DNA from: Viridibacillus arvi
GTDB lineage: Bacteria; Bacillota; Bacilli; Bacillales_A; Planococcaceae
Assembly (NCBI RefSeq): GCF_001274945.1
Contig: NZ_LILB01000005.1
Coordinates: 533,654-583,951 of the forward strand
Length of the DNA stretch: 50,298 bases
Reading direction: 5' to 3'
A program made the position numbers and the translations under genes. The notes beneath the pieces are model-generated. The model ran no database searches. It saw only the letters and a list, made by a program, of their open reading frames with translations, and was not told where the DNA came from. The stretch's first letter is position 1. Every line of letters starts with the position of its first letter. Of the stretch, positions 35,599 to 44,203 are shown piece by piece.

Positions 35599-36303
35599 AT
35601 GGCGAACATCAATAATTATGAGGATTTAAAAAATATGTTAGATAATTTACTTCGAGAACCCGAACAATTTTGGGATGAGTTTTATTCAGATCGTGAAAAG
35701 AGTATTCCTTTTTTTGAAAATAAACCAGATGAAAACCTAGTCAGTTATTTTAACCAACAACTGTTAAACTCTGGTAATGCATTAGAGTTGGGATGTGGAC
35801 CTGGTAGAAATGCAATATACCTAACTGAAAAAGGGTATAAAGTAGATGCAGTAGACTTATCTATTGAATCTTTAAAATGGGCTAGGGACAGAACAATTGA
35901 AAAAAATATTACAATCAATTTTATTAATCAAAATATTTTCGATTTAAATATAGAAGAATCAAAATATGATCTAGTTTATGATTCAGGTTGTTTTCATCAT
36001 ATTGCACCACATAGGAGAATGGATTACATAGATTTAATTAAAAAATCGCTTAAGCAAAACTGTTACTTTGCTATTAACTGTTTTATCGAAGATGGACCTA
36101 TAGGAGGTTCTAGTATTTCAGATTGGGAAGTGTATAGCATAAAAAGTTTACGGGGCGGCTTAGGATTTACAGAAGAAAAGCTAAGAAGGATTTTTCAGGA
36201 CTTTGAGTGTGTTGAAGTACGAAATATGAGAGTTGCTGAATCAAATGAACCCGTTTTTGGTGTTGATGGATTACTTACTGCTATCTTTCAGAAAAAGTTC
36301 TGA
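35599..36303 (+). CDS. class I SAM-dependent methyltransferase
   Basis: 234 residues. Motif I ALELGCGPGRNAIYL (about 59-73), motif II YKVDAVDLSIESLKWA, and YDLVYDSGCFHHIAPHRR (about 123-140), a pattern of the thiopurine/tellurite-type methyltransferases. An N-terminal WDEFYSDREKSIPFF segment supports that subgroup. AAAGGGGGAG is 7 nt before the ATG. Probably a detoxification methylase; substrate unknown. It ends in a 19-bp terminator region. Confidence 0.87.
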   Translation: MANINNYEDLKNMLDNLLREPEQFWDEFYSDREKSIPFFENKPDENLVSYFNQQLLNSGNALELGCGPGRNAIYLTEKGYKVDAVDLSIESLKWARDRTIEKNITINFINQNIFDLNIEESKYDLVYDSGCFHHIAPHRRMDYIDLIKKSLKQNCYFAINCFIEDGPIGGSSISDWEVYSIKSLRGGLGFTEEKLRRIFQDFECVEVRNMRVAESNEPVFGVDGLLTAIFQKKF

Positions 36304-36406
36304 AAGCAGATAACAAAAAGTCTCTCCAACCTGTAACATTAAAGACAAGTAATTGTACATGATGATTTACTACATCATAACTTGTTTATAATGTTGCATA
36401 TATTAT

Positions 36407-36450
36407 AAAAATGTACACTACTAAATTCAATTTTAGTAGTGTACATTTTT
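36407..36450. terminator. 19-bp perfect terminator hairpin
   Basis: AAAAATGTACACTACTAAA pairs with TTTAGTAGTGTACATTTTT around 6 nt. A and T flanks allow both directions; on the plus strand it follows the methyltransferase gene by about 100 nt. Confidence 0.88.
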
Positions 36451-36554
36451 TATTTTGGTAACATTTCTACTAGGATTCATTAAAGTGTAGTAATTTACAA
36501 TTACAGGAATAAAAGTTAATATAAAGCGAATTTTCTTTTGTGAGGTGTTAGTAA

Positions 36555-36869
36555 TTGTATTGGTATAAGTATTGTCCAAAACATATTGAAAGCAAATATT
36601 TATCGGTATTTAGAGCAAACCAACCGTTCCTTCTCTTGTCAGATTATTACTATGATTGTTTAGAAAGAATCAATAAGAGTTGCAACATCTTATTTGAAAT
36701 GTTTACACCCTTTTTCAAGTGGTTAGAGGAAGAAAGTAATTATCAAGGTAAACGAGTCCATTGGAGTGATTCAGAAGAAAAGATACGAGTAGCTGTTGAG
36801 GATTATTTGATGTATGAAATGAACTGTAAGGTTCGTGATAAAGATTCGTTTGGTGAATTCAACAAATAA
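36555..36869 (+). CDS. hypothetical protein, 104 aa
   Basis: TTG start at 36555 with GAGGTG 8 nt upstream. The product is rich in aromatic residues and Cys (MYWYKYCPKHIESKYL) and ends with an acidic/basic mixed region. There is no signal peptide or membrane helix. I do not recognise the family. Base composition is like the neighbours. Confidence 0.5.
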   Translation: MYWYKYCPKHIESKYLSVFRANQPFLLLSDYYYDCLERINKSCNILFEMFTPFFKWLEEESNYQGKRVHWSDSEEKIRVAVEDYLMYEMNCKVRDKDSFGEFNK

Positions 36870-36992
36870 AAGCCCTTATGCAATTAGCCGTTTTTTATCA
36901 GCGTTAAAATCATTTATAAGTCTATGATTCGATAGTCAGCAACATATAAATACTTACCATCGTAATCCTAACTTTATTCGGAGGTGACATAT

Positions 36993-37340
36993 TTGCGTAA
37001 AATAAAAAAAATTATAGCGATAATTCTACTTGTACTTATCCTTGTTTCTGCTTTAAAAATCCAAAATATTAGAACTACTTACGAAGAGAGAGTGCGTAGT
37101 TATCTCTTGAATGAACAGGGCTATGAAAAGACAGAAATTAAATCTATTAAAACAAAATATAATTTTAAAATGCCTCCATTCTATACAATAGTAATTTTTG
37201 AAGATGAGCCTTTTGTTAAATATTCTTATTTTGCTCACAACAAAGGCAGAGTAAAGCAATTCGAGTATACTCTTACAGAAGAGGCGAAAAAGAGAGGTAT
37301 TGATGAATCTAAATTAAAGTATTATGTCCCTTATGAGTAA
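36993..37340 (+). CDS. DUF3139-like membrane-anchored protein (copy 1)
   Basis: 115 residues from the TTG at 36993, which follows a near-perfect GGAGGTGA by 6 nt; the GTG inside that site is not the start. An N-terminal membrane helix (about 4-22, IIAIILLVLILVSAL) is followed by a small extracytoplasmic domain with ERVRSYLLNEQGYEKTEIKSI and PPFYTIVIFEDEPFVKYSYFAHN. The same pattern recurs in the minus-strand gene at 47530-47928. Function of DUF3139 is unknown. Confidence 0.72.
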   Translation: MRKIKKIIAIILLVLILVSALKIQNIRTTYEERVRSYLLNEQGYEKTEIKSIKTKYNFKMPPFYTIVIFEDEPFVKYSYFAHNKGRVKQFEYTLTEEAKKRGIDESKLKYYVPYE

Positions 37341-37495
37341 CATCCATTGCTGTACAGAAGAAAAAAGCCACTTTAAAAGTGATTTCTTACAGACTTTTAT
37401 ACTTCTGGATAGGATTTTACCTTTGCGTATATAGATTAAAGATTAAACCGTGAGTTACTTCAAAAAGAAAACTGTAAAAGCAAAAACTTCTTAAT

Positions 37496-37539
37496 AAAAA
37501 AACCGATCCACTCGACTTAGTTGAGAGGATCGCTTTTTC
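37496..37539. terminator. terminator between DUF3139-like gene and DMT gene
   Basis: GATCC-CTC...GAG-GGATC stem with one internal mismatch, A tract before and CTTTTT after. Works for the plus strand and, by its A tract, for the minus strand. Confidence 0.75.
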
Positions 37540-37571
37540 TTTACTATTTTTCTTTCACTACATAGAACTGC

Positions 37572-37604
37572 TACTTAAACCTTTGCGTTAGTTCAATAAG
37601 AAAC
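37572..37604. repeat. palindromic dispersed repeat, degenerate copy 1
   Basis: CTTAAAC...GCGTTAGTTCAATAAGAAA: right half matches the family consensus, left arm is eroded. It stands about 33 nt after the terminator hairpin at 37496-37539. Confidence 0.5.
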
Positions 37605-37663
37605 AGAGTTAACTAAGTAACCTTTGATTTTCAACAAACCGATTCCGGAACAATAATAAAGGG

Positions 37664-38650
37664 TTAATAATCTTTCTTACTTTTTAAATCGCTCTTTGCC
37701 CGAGAAAATTCAGTTTTAAAAGAATCTATAATTGTTAACTTATTTTTTTCTACATAGATACTAAAAACACCTAATAAAAATAATAAAATAACGCCGATTA
37801 AAGTCGTTGTTGACCAAGATAATCTTGGGTCAAATAGTTGAAAGAAAAATGTAAACACAGGTACGAAGCAGAGCGACATCATCACTAAAAACGTCTCACA
37901 ATATTGAATACCTTTCTGTAATAAATACATTGGGATTAAAACACCAGCAATTGTTACCAGTAAAATCCACAGTACATTATCAAAAAAATAGTCAAATAAA
38001 ATGTCATAAGTAAAAATAAATGATAAAAGTACGATACCATAAAAACGGTGTGTTAAAATCATCGAGCTTGTCCACCCTACCGAACTTAGTTGCTTTGAAT
38101 AGCTCGTACAAAGTACAGCTCCTAAACCACAAAAGGCACTCGCTATTACACCTAAAATAGTATTTGTATTTTGGTTCATTTGAACAGCTGAATTACCATT
38201 AAAGATAGAAATGATTAATAAGAAGCAAGCTAATAAAGTACCCAGTGCAATTCCCCACTGTGCTTTAACGATAAACTGTCTCTGTGTTAATGCAAGGAAA
38301 ATCACAAATAATGGTCCTAAGCCCATCTCAAGCGAACTAACGATTGCTGGTTCAATGAATTTCAATGCGAAGTAAAACCCCATAAATGCTAGTACAGATG
38401 ATAAATTTAATTTAAGCAACGATTTCCAAGTTGATTTCCATTTATATTCTACCTTTTGATTTCTAGCAAAAAAGGAAAAATAACAAGCAGTCAAAAAGAA
38501 ACTGATACCTGTAAATATAAATGGATGCAAATTTTGTACATGGCTTGCGTAAAATACTTGGCTTGTTGCAGTTAATAAAGCTGATAACAATAATGCAATT
38601 ACACCTTTCGTATAAATTCGATTTTCAGAAACATTCGCTTTAAGCCCCAC
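37664..38650 (-). CDS. EamA/DMT-superfamily transporter
   Basis: 328 residues with ten transmembrane segments in two EamA halves (about 15-145 and 160-300). Segments such as LALKFIEPAIVSSLEMGLGPLFVIFLAL and TIAGVLIPMYLLQKGIQYC fit the drug/metabolite family. A basic tail lies inside the cell. The start is GTG at 38650 with GGAGGAGGG 7 nt upstream. Probable amino-acid or metabolite exporter; substrate unknown. Confidence 0.87.
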   Translation of the reverse strand: MGLKANVSENRIYTKGVIALLLSALLTATSQVFYASHVQNLHPFIFTGISFFLTACYFSFFARNQKVEYKWKSTWKSLLKLNLSSVLAFMGFYFALKFIEPAIVSSLEMGLGPLFVIFLALTQRQFIVKAQWGIALGTLLACFLLIISIFNGNSAVQMNQNTNTILGVIASAFCGLGAVLCTSYSKQLSSVGWTSSMILTHRFYGIVLLSFIFTYDILFDYFFDNVLWILLVTIAGVLIPMYLLQKGIQYCETFLVMMSLCFVPVFTFFFQLFDPRLSWSTTTLIGVILLFLLGVFSIYVEKNKLTIIDSFKTEFSRAKSDLKSKKDY

Positions 38651-38713
38651 TTTTATCCCTCCTCCATCGTTTGCATTAAATAAATTATTTTAATTTTACA
38701 TATATATCCAATG

Positions 38714-38750
38714 CTTCTTCAACTAACCTGCCCTGTTAGTTCAATAAAAA
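38714..38750. repeat. palindromic dispersed repeat, copy 2
   Basis: Core AACTAAC - CTGCCCT - GTTAGTT (38721-38741), preceded by CTTCTTC and followed by CAATAAAAA. Perfect 7-bp arms. Confidence 0.75.
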
Positions 38751-38802
38751 ATTGAACATGTATCCTTCAAATTTTTTTCTATCATTTTGAAGTTCGACTA
38801 AT

Positions 38803-39120
38803 CTATACATCTCCTTCTTCTATTTTTTTAATTAATAGCACATAATCATCTTTTTCAATGGTTACTGCAACTCTATCTAATCTATTTCCTCCTGGATAAT
38901 AATATAATTGCTCATTGAATTTTATATCAAAATGTACGACTGTTTGAAGAATAAAATTTAAAATTTTAAAGCTTTCTAAATCAACTCCTTCTTTCAATTG
39001 GTTTTTAACGTGAATAACTACTAGATCTTCGATATTCTCAAATCTAACTCTTCTAGGGGAAATATTATTACGCATACATGTCCTTTTTAACAGATTCTGA
39101 TAATAATCAGTTTTTATCAT
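38803..39120 (-). CDS. hypothetical protein, 105 aa
   Basis: The ATG at 39120 is chosen because GAGGCG lies 9 nt upstream; the frame is open 31 codons further, but that extension would run into the repeat at 39211 and has no site. The protein is soluble (MIKTDYYQNLLKRTC ... VAVTIEKDDYVLLIKKIEEG). No recognised domain. Confidence 0.5.
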   Translation of the reverse strand: MIKTDYYQNLLKRTCMRNNISPRRVRFENIEDLVVIHVKNQLKEGVDLESFKILNFILQTVVHFDIKFNEQLYYYPGGNRLDRVAVTIEKDDYVLLIKKIEEGDV

Positions 39121-39210
39121 GATAAATCGCCTCACATTCAATTCGACGTATACGCCTAAGAACAACCATTTTGAACTCTTTATTTTGTCATAAAAATGGA
39201 ATTCCTTTCC

Positions 39211-39252
39211 CAACTAAACTGACCTTCTGTCCTGTTAGTTGAATAAGAAAAA
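39211..39252. repeat. palindromic dispersed repeat, degenerate copy 3
   Basis: CAACTAAACTGACCTTCTG then TCCTGTTAGTTGAATAAGAA. Right arm intact, loop longer than in other copies. Confidence 0.55.
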
Positions 39253-39271
39253 AGAGCTGTCTGAACAGCTC
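39247..39271 (-). terminator. terminator-like hairpin between two repeat copies
   Basis: GAGCTGT-CTGA-ACAGCTC with six T on the minus strand. The repeat copy at 39279 starts 8 nt from it. Confidence 0.6.
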
Positions 39272-39278
39272 ATAGATC

Positions 39279-39406
39279 TTCTACTAAAGCACCCATTAGT
39301 TTAAGTATATTCCTTGACAAACTTTGTTGATTTTACATAAATGATCTTATTCATTACAGGAATGCTGCCCCGACAGCTGCATATTGAACAAGGCTGCTTA
39401 TTAACA
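39279..39406. repeat. long form of the dispersed repeat, copy 4
   Basis: CTACTAAAGCACCCATTAGTTTAAGTATATTC, then TTGACAAACTTT, ~45 nt, then ACAGGAATGCTGCCCC and an ending near TTGAACAAGG. The same order occurs at 41568 and 44093. Confidence 0.65.
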
Positions 39407-39597
39407 TTCCCCTTCAGCTCTTGTATCTGGTAGGTTGCATTGTATGTTTCGGCTACTCATAACATTATCTTTATCCCAAACTTGTCAGCAAAACAATAAG
39501 AAAAAATTTAATTATTAATCTTCAACTTAAAATAACTGGTTGCGAACGGTAGTTATTTTCTTATTGAATTAAAGGACTGTTTTATAAAAAAACAAAA

Positions 39598-39664
39598 TAG
39601 ACAGTATATTGACTAAAATAAGGAAATACGATACCATCAAATTAGACAGTATATTAACTAAATT
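39598..39664 (+). promoter_or_regulatory. two 22-bp direct repeats flanking the marR promoter
   Basis: TAGACAGTATATTGACTAAA (39598-39617) recurs with one change at 39643-39662, 45 nt apart. Each contains the dyad AGT-6 nt-ACT. A promoter, TTGACT (39609-39614), 17-nt spacer, TACCAT, starts in repeat 1 and ends before repeat 2. Repeat 2 runs up to the ribosome site. Probable MarR operators. Confidence 0.7.
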
Positions 39665-39675
39665 GGAGGTTGAAT

Positions 39676-40242
39676 ATGGACATTTACAGAGAACTTTTTT
39701 TAATGCAGCAAACTTACGGTACCTTATTTTCTCTAGCAAATAAAATTCAGGTAAAAGGTGACAAGTTCCTTGAACTTTTAACATCCAGACAGTATATGGC
39801 AATGGTGGCAATTGCGCATTTACCTGAAGATGAAACGACTTTGAATAACATTGCTCGAAAATTAGGCACCACAAAACAAAGTGTAAAACAGTTAATCACC
39901 ATTATGGAAAACAAGGGATATGTTAACGTAGTTCCTAGTAGTAAAGATAAACGTGCAATTAACGTAAAAATAACTAATAAAGGAAAAGACGTATTGCTTG
40001 TTGTTGCAGAAAAAGGAATCTTTTTTTTGGAAGAACTTTTTAAAAACCTATCAACTGAAGAATTAGAAACAATGTGGGACCTTTTAAAGAAACTTTATAG
40101 TTTTGACGGTGAAGGACACGATGGATTTGAAGAAGATGGTAACTTACAAATGGATGAAGTTAACATTGAACTACAATCAAGAGTAATGAAGGAGTTTGAG
40201 ATAAAAAGAGTTCAATCAATTAATAAGGGAAATAAAGTGTAA
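39676..40242 (+). CDS. MarR-family transcriptional regulator
   Basis: 188 residues from the ATG at 39676 (GGAGG 6 nt upstream). Winged helix about 35-105: QYMAMVAIAHLPEDETTLNNIARKLGTTKQSVKQLITIMENKGYVNVVPSSKDKRAINVKITNKGK, with the basic wing typical of MarR. The C-terminal part is a dimer helix plus an acidic tail longer than usual. Two direct repeats in its promoter indicate autoregulation. The serine-hydrolase gene follows 86 nt downstream and is the likely target. Confidence 0.88.
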   Translation: MDIYRELFLMQQTYGTLFSLANKIQVKGDKFLELLTSRQYMAMVAIAHLPEDETTLNNIARKLGTTKQSVKQLITIMENKGYVNVVPSSKDKRAINVKITNKGKDVLLVVAEKGIFFLEELFKNLSTEELETMWDLLKKLYSFDGEGHDGFEEDGNLQMDEVNIELQSRVMKEFEIKRVQSINKGNKV

Positions 40243-40328
40243 AAATAAATTCTATAGACTGATTTAATTTTGATTAATATAAAGATTTTTTTGGATATTT
40301 ATTAAATTGAGAGAGAAGGAATTCAATT

Positions 40329-41357
40329 ATGTTTGAAATCAGTGATGAAACATTACGATTAATCAAAAGAGCCAGCAAAGGAAAAAAAAATTTAAAACTA
40401 ACTGTTGGCTATTTAACAGACAATAATTCTGTAATAAAAATTTATAATGAAAGCGGTGAACTTGATTCATCAATAAAATATCATTATGAAATTGGGTCTA
40501 TTACAAAGACTTTCACTGCATCCTTACTATCAAAATATGTAATTGAAAAAAAGTTGTCAATACACGATTCAATCCAAAAATATATAGAAGACGTTAAGGG
40601 AGACGATTATTATCCTACATTGCTCCGCCTTGCTACTCATTCTTCTGGATATTCTGCAATACTGCCATTAAATAAACGAGAATATTCTAACCTAATTTTG
40701 GGTTTGATTATTGGCGGTGATGATTTAAAAAAGAATAATCCGCTAAATATGGATTTTAACAAAATGAAAATGCTAATTGAAAGTAATAAATTAAAAGAAA
40801 AAGCTTATTCATGGAAATATTCAAATTTCGGTATATCACTTATTGGGTATGGGTTGGGGATTGTATCAGGCAAGGGATATTGGGACACTATGAATGACTT
40901 TCTACATAATGAGCTTGGACTAAGTAATACTTATTTAGGTACATCAAATAATAATTTACATGGTTACGATAGAAAAAATAATGATTGCGGCAACTGGAAA
41001 TGGAATAAAGCGAATCTTATATCACCTGCGGGTGCAATAAGTTCAACTGCTGAAGATTTACTTAAATATGCAAAAATAAATATTTACGAAGATCAACCAT
41101 ATTTGTGTCTTTGTCATAAAAAACATGGAAATGGAACAAAGAAGTATGATATGGGTCTTGGATGGTTTCTTTTAAAGAAAAACAATAATGTTATTTTGCA
41201 TGGCGGTGGAACAGGTTGCTTTAGTTCATTTTTAGGGATTGATAAAGAAAAGAAAGTTGCATCCGTAGTTTTGGCCAATTATCAATTAGGTAGAAATGAT
41301 GATGAAAATATAGGGATTTCCTTATTAGAAAGTCTACAGAAATCAGTCACTTCTTAA
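40329..41357 (+). CDS. serine hydrolase, beta-lactamase / class C PBP-like
   Basis: 342 residues. Catalytic motif 1 Ser57-Ile-Thr-Lys60 (SITK), motif 2 Tyr164-Ser-Asn166 (YSN), and motif 3 His291-Gly-Gly (HGG), the standard set for class C beta-lactamase-like hydrolases. No signal peptide, so a cytoplasmic esterase or peptidase is more likely than a periplasmic beta-lactamase. AAGGAA is 8 nt before the ATG. Confidence 0.9.
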   Translation: MFEISDETLRLIKRASKGKKNLKLTVGYLTDNNSVIKIYNESGELDSSIKYHYEIGSITKTFTASLLSKYVIEKKLSIHDSIQKYIEDVKGDDYYPTLLRLATHSSGYSAILPLNKREYSNLILGLIIGGDDLKKNNPLNMDFNKMKMLIESNKLKEKAYSWKYSNFGISLIGYGLGIVSGKGYWDTMNDFLHNELGLSNTYLGTSNNNLHGYDRKNNDCGNWKWNKANLISPAGAISSTAEDLLKYAKINIYEDQPYLCLCHKKHGNGTKKYDMGLGWFLLKKNNNVILHGGGTGCFSSFLGIDKEKKVASVVLANYQLGRNDDENIGISLLESLQKSVTS

Positions 41358-41460
41358 TTATTCCATAAAAAAGTGCGATTGTGGAGCAACATAAATAGGA
41401 AATGATCAAACATTATTTTAAAGCAACATAAACTTTAAATAACACAAAACCATAGAAATG

Positions 41461-41520
41461 CTTATTGAACTAACCTGCCCCGTTAGTTTAAGTGTAACTT
41501 TTCACAATAGATTTCCGATG
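41461..41520. repeat. dispersed repeat, copy 5 (left part of the long form)
   Basis: Core AACTAAC - CTGCCCC - GTTAGTT (41468-41488), then TAAGTGTAACTTTTCACAA, which matches the long-form left portion. No right portion is seen. Confidence 0.7.
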
Positions 41521-41547
41521 TCAAATTGATTTTTTGGAAGTAAAAAT

Positions 41548-41568
41548 AGACCATCGAAATGATGGTCT
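41548..41568 (+). terminator. terminator-like hairpin just before repeat copy 6
   Basis: AGACCATC-GAAAT-GATGGTCT followed by TGTTT. It touches the repeat copy at 41568. It lies 190 nt past the hydrolase stop. Confidence 0.6.
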
Positions 41569-41690
41569 TGTTTAACTAACGCACCCGTTAGTTTAAGTAC
41601 ATTCATTCACAAACTTAAATAGTTTACTGATAGAACTCAGTTTATTAATTTAAGGAACGCTGCTCCTTTTGTGGCATAAAACAATACTAA
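41568..41690. repeat. long form of the dispersed repeat, copy 6
   Basis: Core AACTAAC - GCACCC - GTTAGTT (41574-41593), TAAGTACATTCATTCACAAAC, ~50 nt, then AAGGAACGCTGCTCC. About 120 bp. Confidence 0.7.
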
Positions 41691-41893
41691 AAACTCACCA
41701 ATAATAAGCATTAACTCCCCCAGTTGTTATACAAAAGACGATTTGAATAAGGAACTTCAATCCTATTAGAGCGTTACTATATACGCTGCTACTAATGATC
41801 AGCTTGACAATGTGTTATTGTTCGACTTGTCTCCCGCACAATGGACACTTGCAATACATATAGTCAAATTCCCCTAATTGGAGGTTTTTATTA

Positions 41894-43018
41894 TTGTATG
41901 ACATTTTCAAAAAAAGATATAAACAAGTTTCAATTTATATTTTAATAGCACTTTGTTTCATTCTTTCTGTTTTTTTCGTTCATAACAATGAATCATTTTA
42001 TGATCGTCCAATCGCTGAAGTCGTTAAGACAGTATTGGAAGATAAAACTGCCTTAACGGATATGTATGATCATAGTGATCATTTGTTTACTCAGCGCATT
42101 ACAGCCATATTAAAGAATGGCGAAGAAAAAGGTCAACTCATCCATTTAACGAATGAGTATTCATCTTCTGGAGCTATTGACCAAGAATACCATGTTGGAG
42201 ACAAATTATTTATTTCAATTAATACAAGCCCAGTTAAAAATACAGATTTATCCGGAACGATTATAGATGTGAAACGCGATCAATTCGTATTAATGATAGC
42301 CTGGATTTTTATATTTGCATTAGTAATTGTAGGCAAAAGGCAGGGGTTGTTTTCATTAATCAGTTTGATTGTTAATACTCTTCTATTATCCTTCGCATTG
42401 GATTTATATGTGAAGCACTCAAACATAAATTTATTATTCATATGTGGTGTATGTGTTTTTTTATTTACGGTTATTTCTTTGTTACTTATTAATGGTTTTA
42501 ATGAAAAAACTTATGCAGCAATTGTTGCGACACTGATAGGAACTTTTATTTCGCTTTTCATTAGTTATTTTGTGATGTGGTTAACATCCGAAAATGGACT
42601 CCGGTATGAAGAAATGCAATTTCTAACTCGTCCTTACCGATTGGTTTTTATGGCTGGTTTATTAATTGGGTCATTAGGGGCTGTAATGGATGTAACTATT
42701 ACAATGTCTTCTTCAATATTTGCTTTATATGAACAAGATAATAATATTTCTGTCAAAGCACTAAAAACCTCGGGACTAGATATTGGAAAAGATATTATGG
42801 GGACTATAACGAGTATTTTGTTTTTTGTATATATTTGCGGTTCAATTCCAATGCTTATTTTATATTTGAAAAATTCTTATGCTTTAGGACAAACACTTTC
42901 CATAAACCTTTCATTAGAATTAGCTCGAGCTCTCTCAGGTGGTATTGGCGTCGTCTTAACAATTCCCATCAGTCTTTATACTTCTATTTTTTTCATTAAT
43001 AGAAAGAGGGCGAAATGA
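41894..43018 (+). CDS. YibE/F-like membrane protein (first gene)
   Basis: 374 residues. One N-terminal helix (about 10-29), an external domain (about 35-130, VGDKLFISINTSPVKNTDLSG), then about seven membrane segments. The YibE/F marks are GLLIGSLGAVMDVTITMSSSIFALYEQ and ALKTSGLDIGKDIMGTITSILFF (about 252-310). TTG start with GGAGG 9 nt upstream. Overlaps the next gene by 4 nt. The function of YibE/F is not established. Confidence 0.85.
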   Translation: MYDIFKKRYKQVSIYILIALCFILSVFFVHNNESFYDRPIAEVVKTVLEDKTALTDMYDHSDHLFTQRITAILKNGEEKGQLIHLTNEYSSSGAIDQEYHVGDKLFISINTSPVKNTDLSGTIIDVKRDQFVLMIAWIFIFALVIVGKRQGLFSLISLIVNTLLLSFALDLYVKHSNINLLFICGVCVFLFTVISLLLINGFNEKTYAAIVATLIGTFISLFISYFVMWLTSENGLRYEEMQFLTRPYRLVFMAGLLIGSLGAVMDVTITMSSSIFALYEQDNNISVKALKTSGLDIGKDIMGTITSILFFVYICGSIPMLILYLKNSYALGQTLSINLSLELARALSGGIGVVLTIPISLYTSIFFINRKRAK

Positions 43019-43779
43019 TGAATGTATTAGTGTGGCTCGCAGCCATCTTATTTATATTGATGGTACTAATTGGTGGTAAAAAAGGGGTAAGGTCTTTTCT
43101 TTCATTATTTTTAAACATTGGGGTCCTCTTTGTTGCTATCTTTTTTATGACAAACCCAGAAAATAGTCCAATTATTATCACATTCATTGCCTGTACACTT
43201 ATAAGCTGGATTAGCTTATTCTATATAAATGAAAAGAACAGCAAAACAATCACCGCTTTCATTTCTACGATGATTACCATAGTAATTTTACTTCTTTTTA
43301 TTGTCATAGTAACAGAGAAATCTAAGATACAGGGATTTGGAGAAGAATCAACAGAAGAAATTAGCATGTTTTCACTTTATATAGGGGTGAATTTCGCCCA
43401 AATTGGAGCCTCTGTAATTATTATGAGTACAATTGGTGCAATATTAGATGTAGCCATTTCTATCGCTTCTTCCATGCATGAAATATATCATCACAACCCC
43501 ATCATAAGCAGAAAAAAATTATTCACATCAGGATTAAACATTGGAAAGGATATTTTAGGTACAGATACGAATACGCTATTTTTCGCTTTCTTTGGTGGAT
43601 ATTTAGGATTGCTTATATGGTTTAAAGATTTATCTTACTCGATCGGCGATATAGTTAATTCCAAAGTATTTAGCACTGAGATTATTACTATATTTTGCGC
43701 AGGTATCGGGATAGCGCTCATTATCCCCATTACTGCTTCGGTGAATGCATATTATTTAGTAAAAACACGTGAAAAATAA
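43015..43779 (+). CDS. YibE/F-like membrane protein (second gene)
   Basis: 254 residues, ~7 transmembrane segments, same family as the gene before but without the external domain. Diagnostic stretch STIGAILDVAISIASSMHEIYHHNP and LFTSGLNIGKDILGTDTNTLFFAFFGG (about 142-205). ATG overlaps the previous stop (ATGATG). The two probably form a hetero-oligomer in the membrane. Confidence 0.85.
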   Translation: MMNVLVWLAAILFILMVLIGGKKGVRSFLSLFLNIGVLFVAIFFMTNPENSPIIITFIACTLISWISLFYINEKNSKTITAFISTMITIVILLLFIVIVTEKSKIQGFGEESTEEISMFSLYIGVNFAQIGASVIIMSTIGAILDVAISIASSMHEIYHHNPIISRKKLFTSGLNIGKDILGTDTNTLFFAFFGGYLGLLIWFKDLSYSIGDIVNSKVFSTEIITIFCAGIGIALIIPITASVNAYYLVKTREK

Positions 43780-43800
43780 GAAAATTTAAGAAAATCGTTT

Positions 43801-44027
43801 ATGAAGCGTCACAACAAACAATCTTTAAAGACTAAAATATACGTATAAGAGATAAAGATAAAGATAAAAAACTACTTGTAGACATAAACACATCTATCCA
43901 AAAAAACACTTTAACTAATATTAATCGAGGAAAAGAAATAGAAAAAGAAATCAGAAAATCTTTAAAGGATGCAGATGCAATATCAAAGAATGAACCTCAA
44001 ATACTAGATGTTAAAATTTACGATTAA
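43801..44027 (+). pseudogene. frameshifted small gene after the YibE/F pair
   Basis: ATG at 43801 reads MKRHNKQSLKTKIYV and stops. From 43836 another frame is open for 63 codons with no start codon, and reads as a lysine/aspartate-rich protein (KLLVDINTSIQKN, EIEKEIRKSLKDADAIS, PQILDVKIYD), ending 20 nt before a terminator. The best reading is one short gene with a frameshift around 43835-43850, next to a GATAAA triple repeat. Family not recognised. Confidence 0.45.
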
Positions 44028-44046
44028 AGTAAATAAAAGTTAAACT

Positions 44047-44085
44047 AAAAAAGATGACCCAGGTTATAACTGGGTCATCTTTTTT
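44047..44085 (+). terminator. 16-bp perfect terminator after the YibE/F operon
   Basis: AAAAAAGATGACCCAG and CTGGGTCATCTTTTTT with a 7-nt loop. Bidirectional in form. Confidence 0.9.
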
Positions 44086-44092
44086 CGATAGT

Positions 44093-44203
44093 CTTGTTCA
44101 AGTAAGGCACCCCGTTAGCTTAAGTGCATTTTTTCACAAACTCTAGATATCCTTTCAGTTATTTCAGGAATGCTGCCTCGTTAGTTGGTTCAAGAAAACA
44201 AGC
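44093..44203. repeat. long form of the dispersed repeat, copy 7
   Basis: CTTGTTCAAGTAAGGCACC, CCGTTAGCTTAAGTGCATT, TTTTCACAAACTC, ~30 nt, TTTCAGGAATGCTGCCTCG and TTAGTTGGTTCAAGAAAAC: about 110 bp. It begins 8 nt after the terminator hairpin at 44047-44085. Confidence 0.7.

Noticed and set aside
39569-39874. 101-codon minus-strand frame
   Set aside because: Antisense to the MarR gene and its operators; no ribosome site.
41815-41859. 14-codon minus-strand frame MYCKCPLCGRQVEQ resembling a zinc ribbon start
   Set aside because: Too short and without a ribosome site; may be the leftover of a gene, but nothing else supports it.
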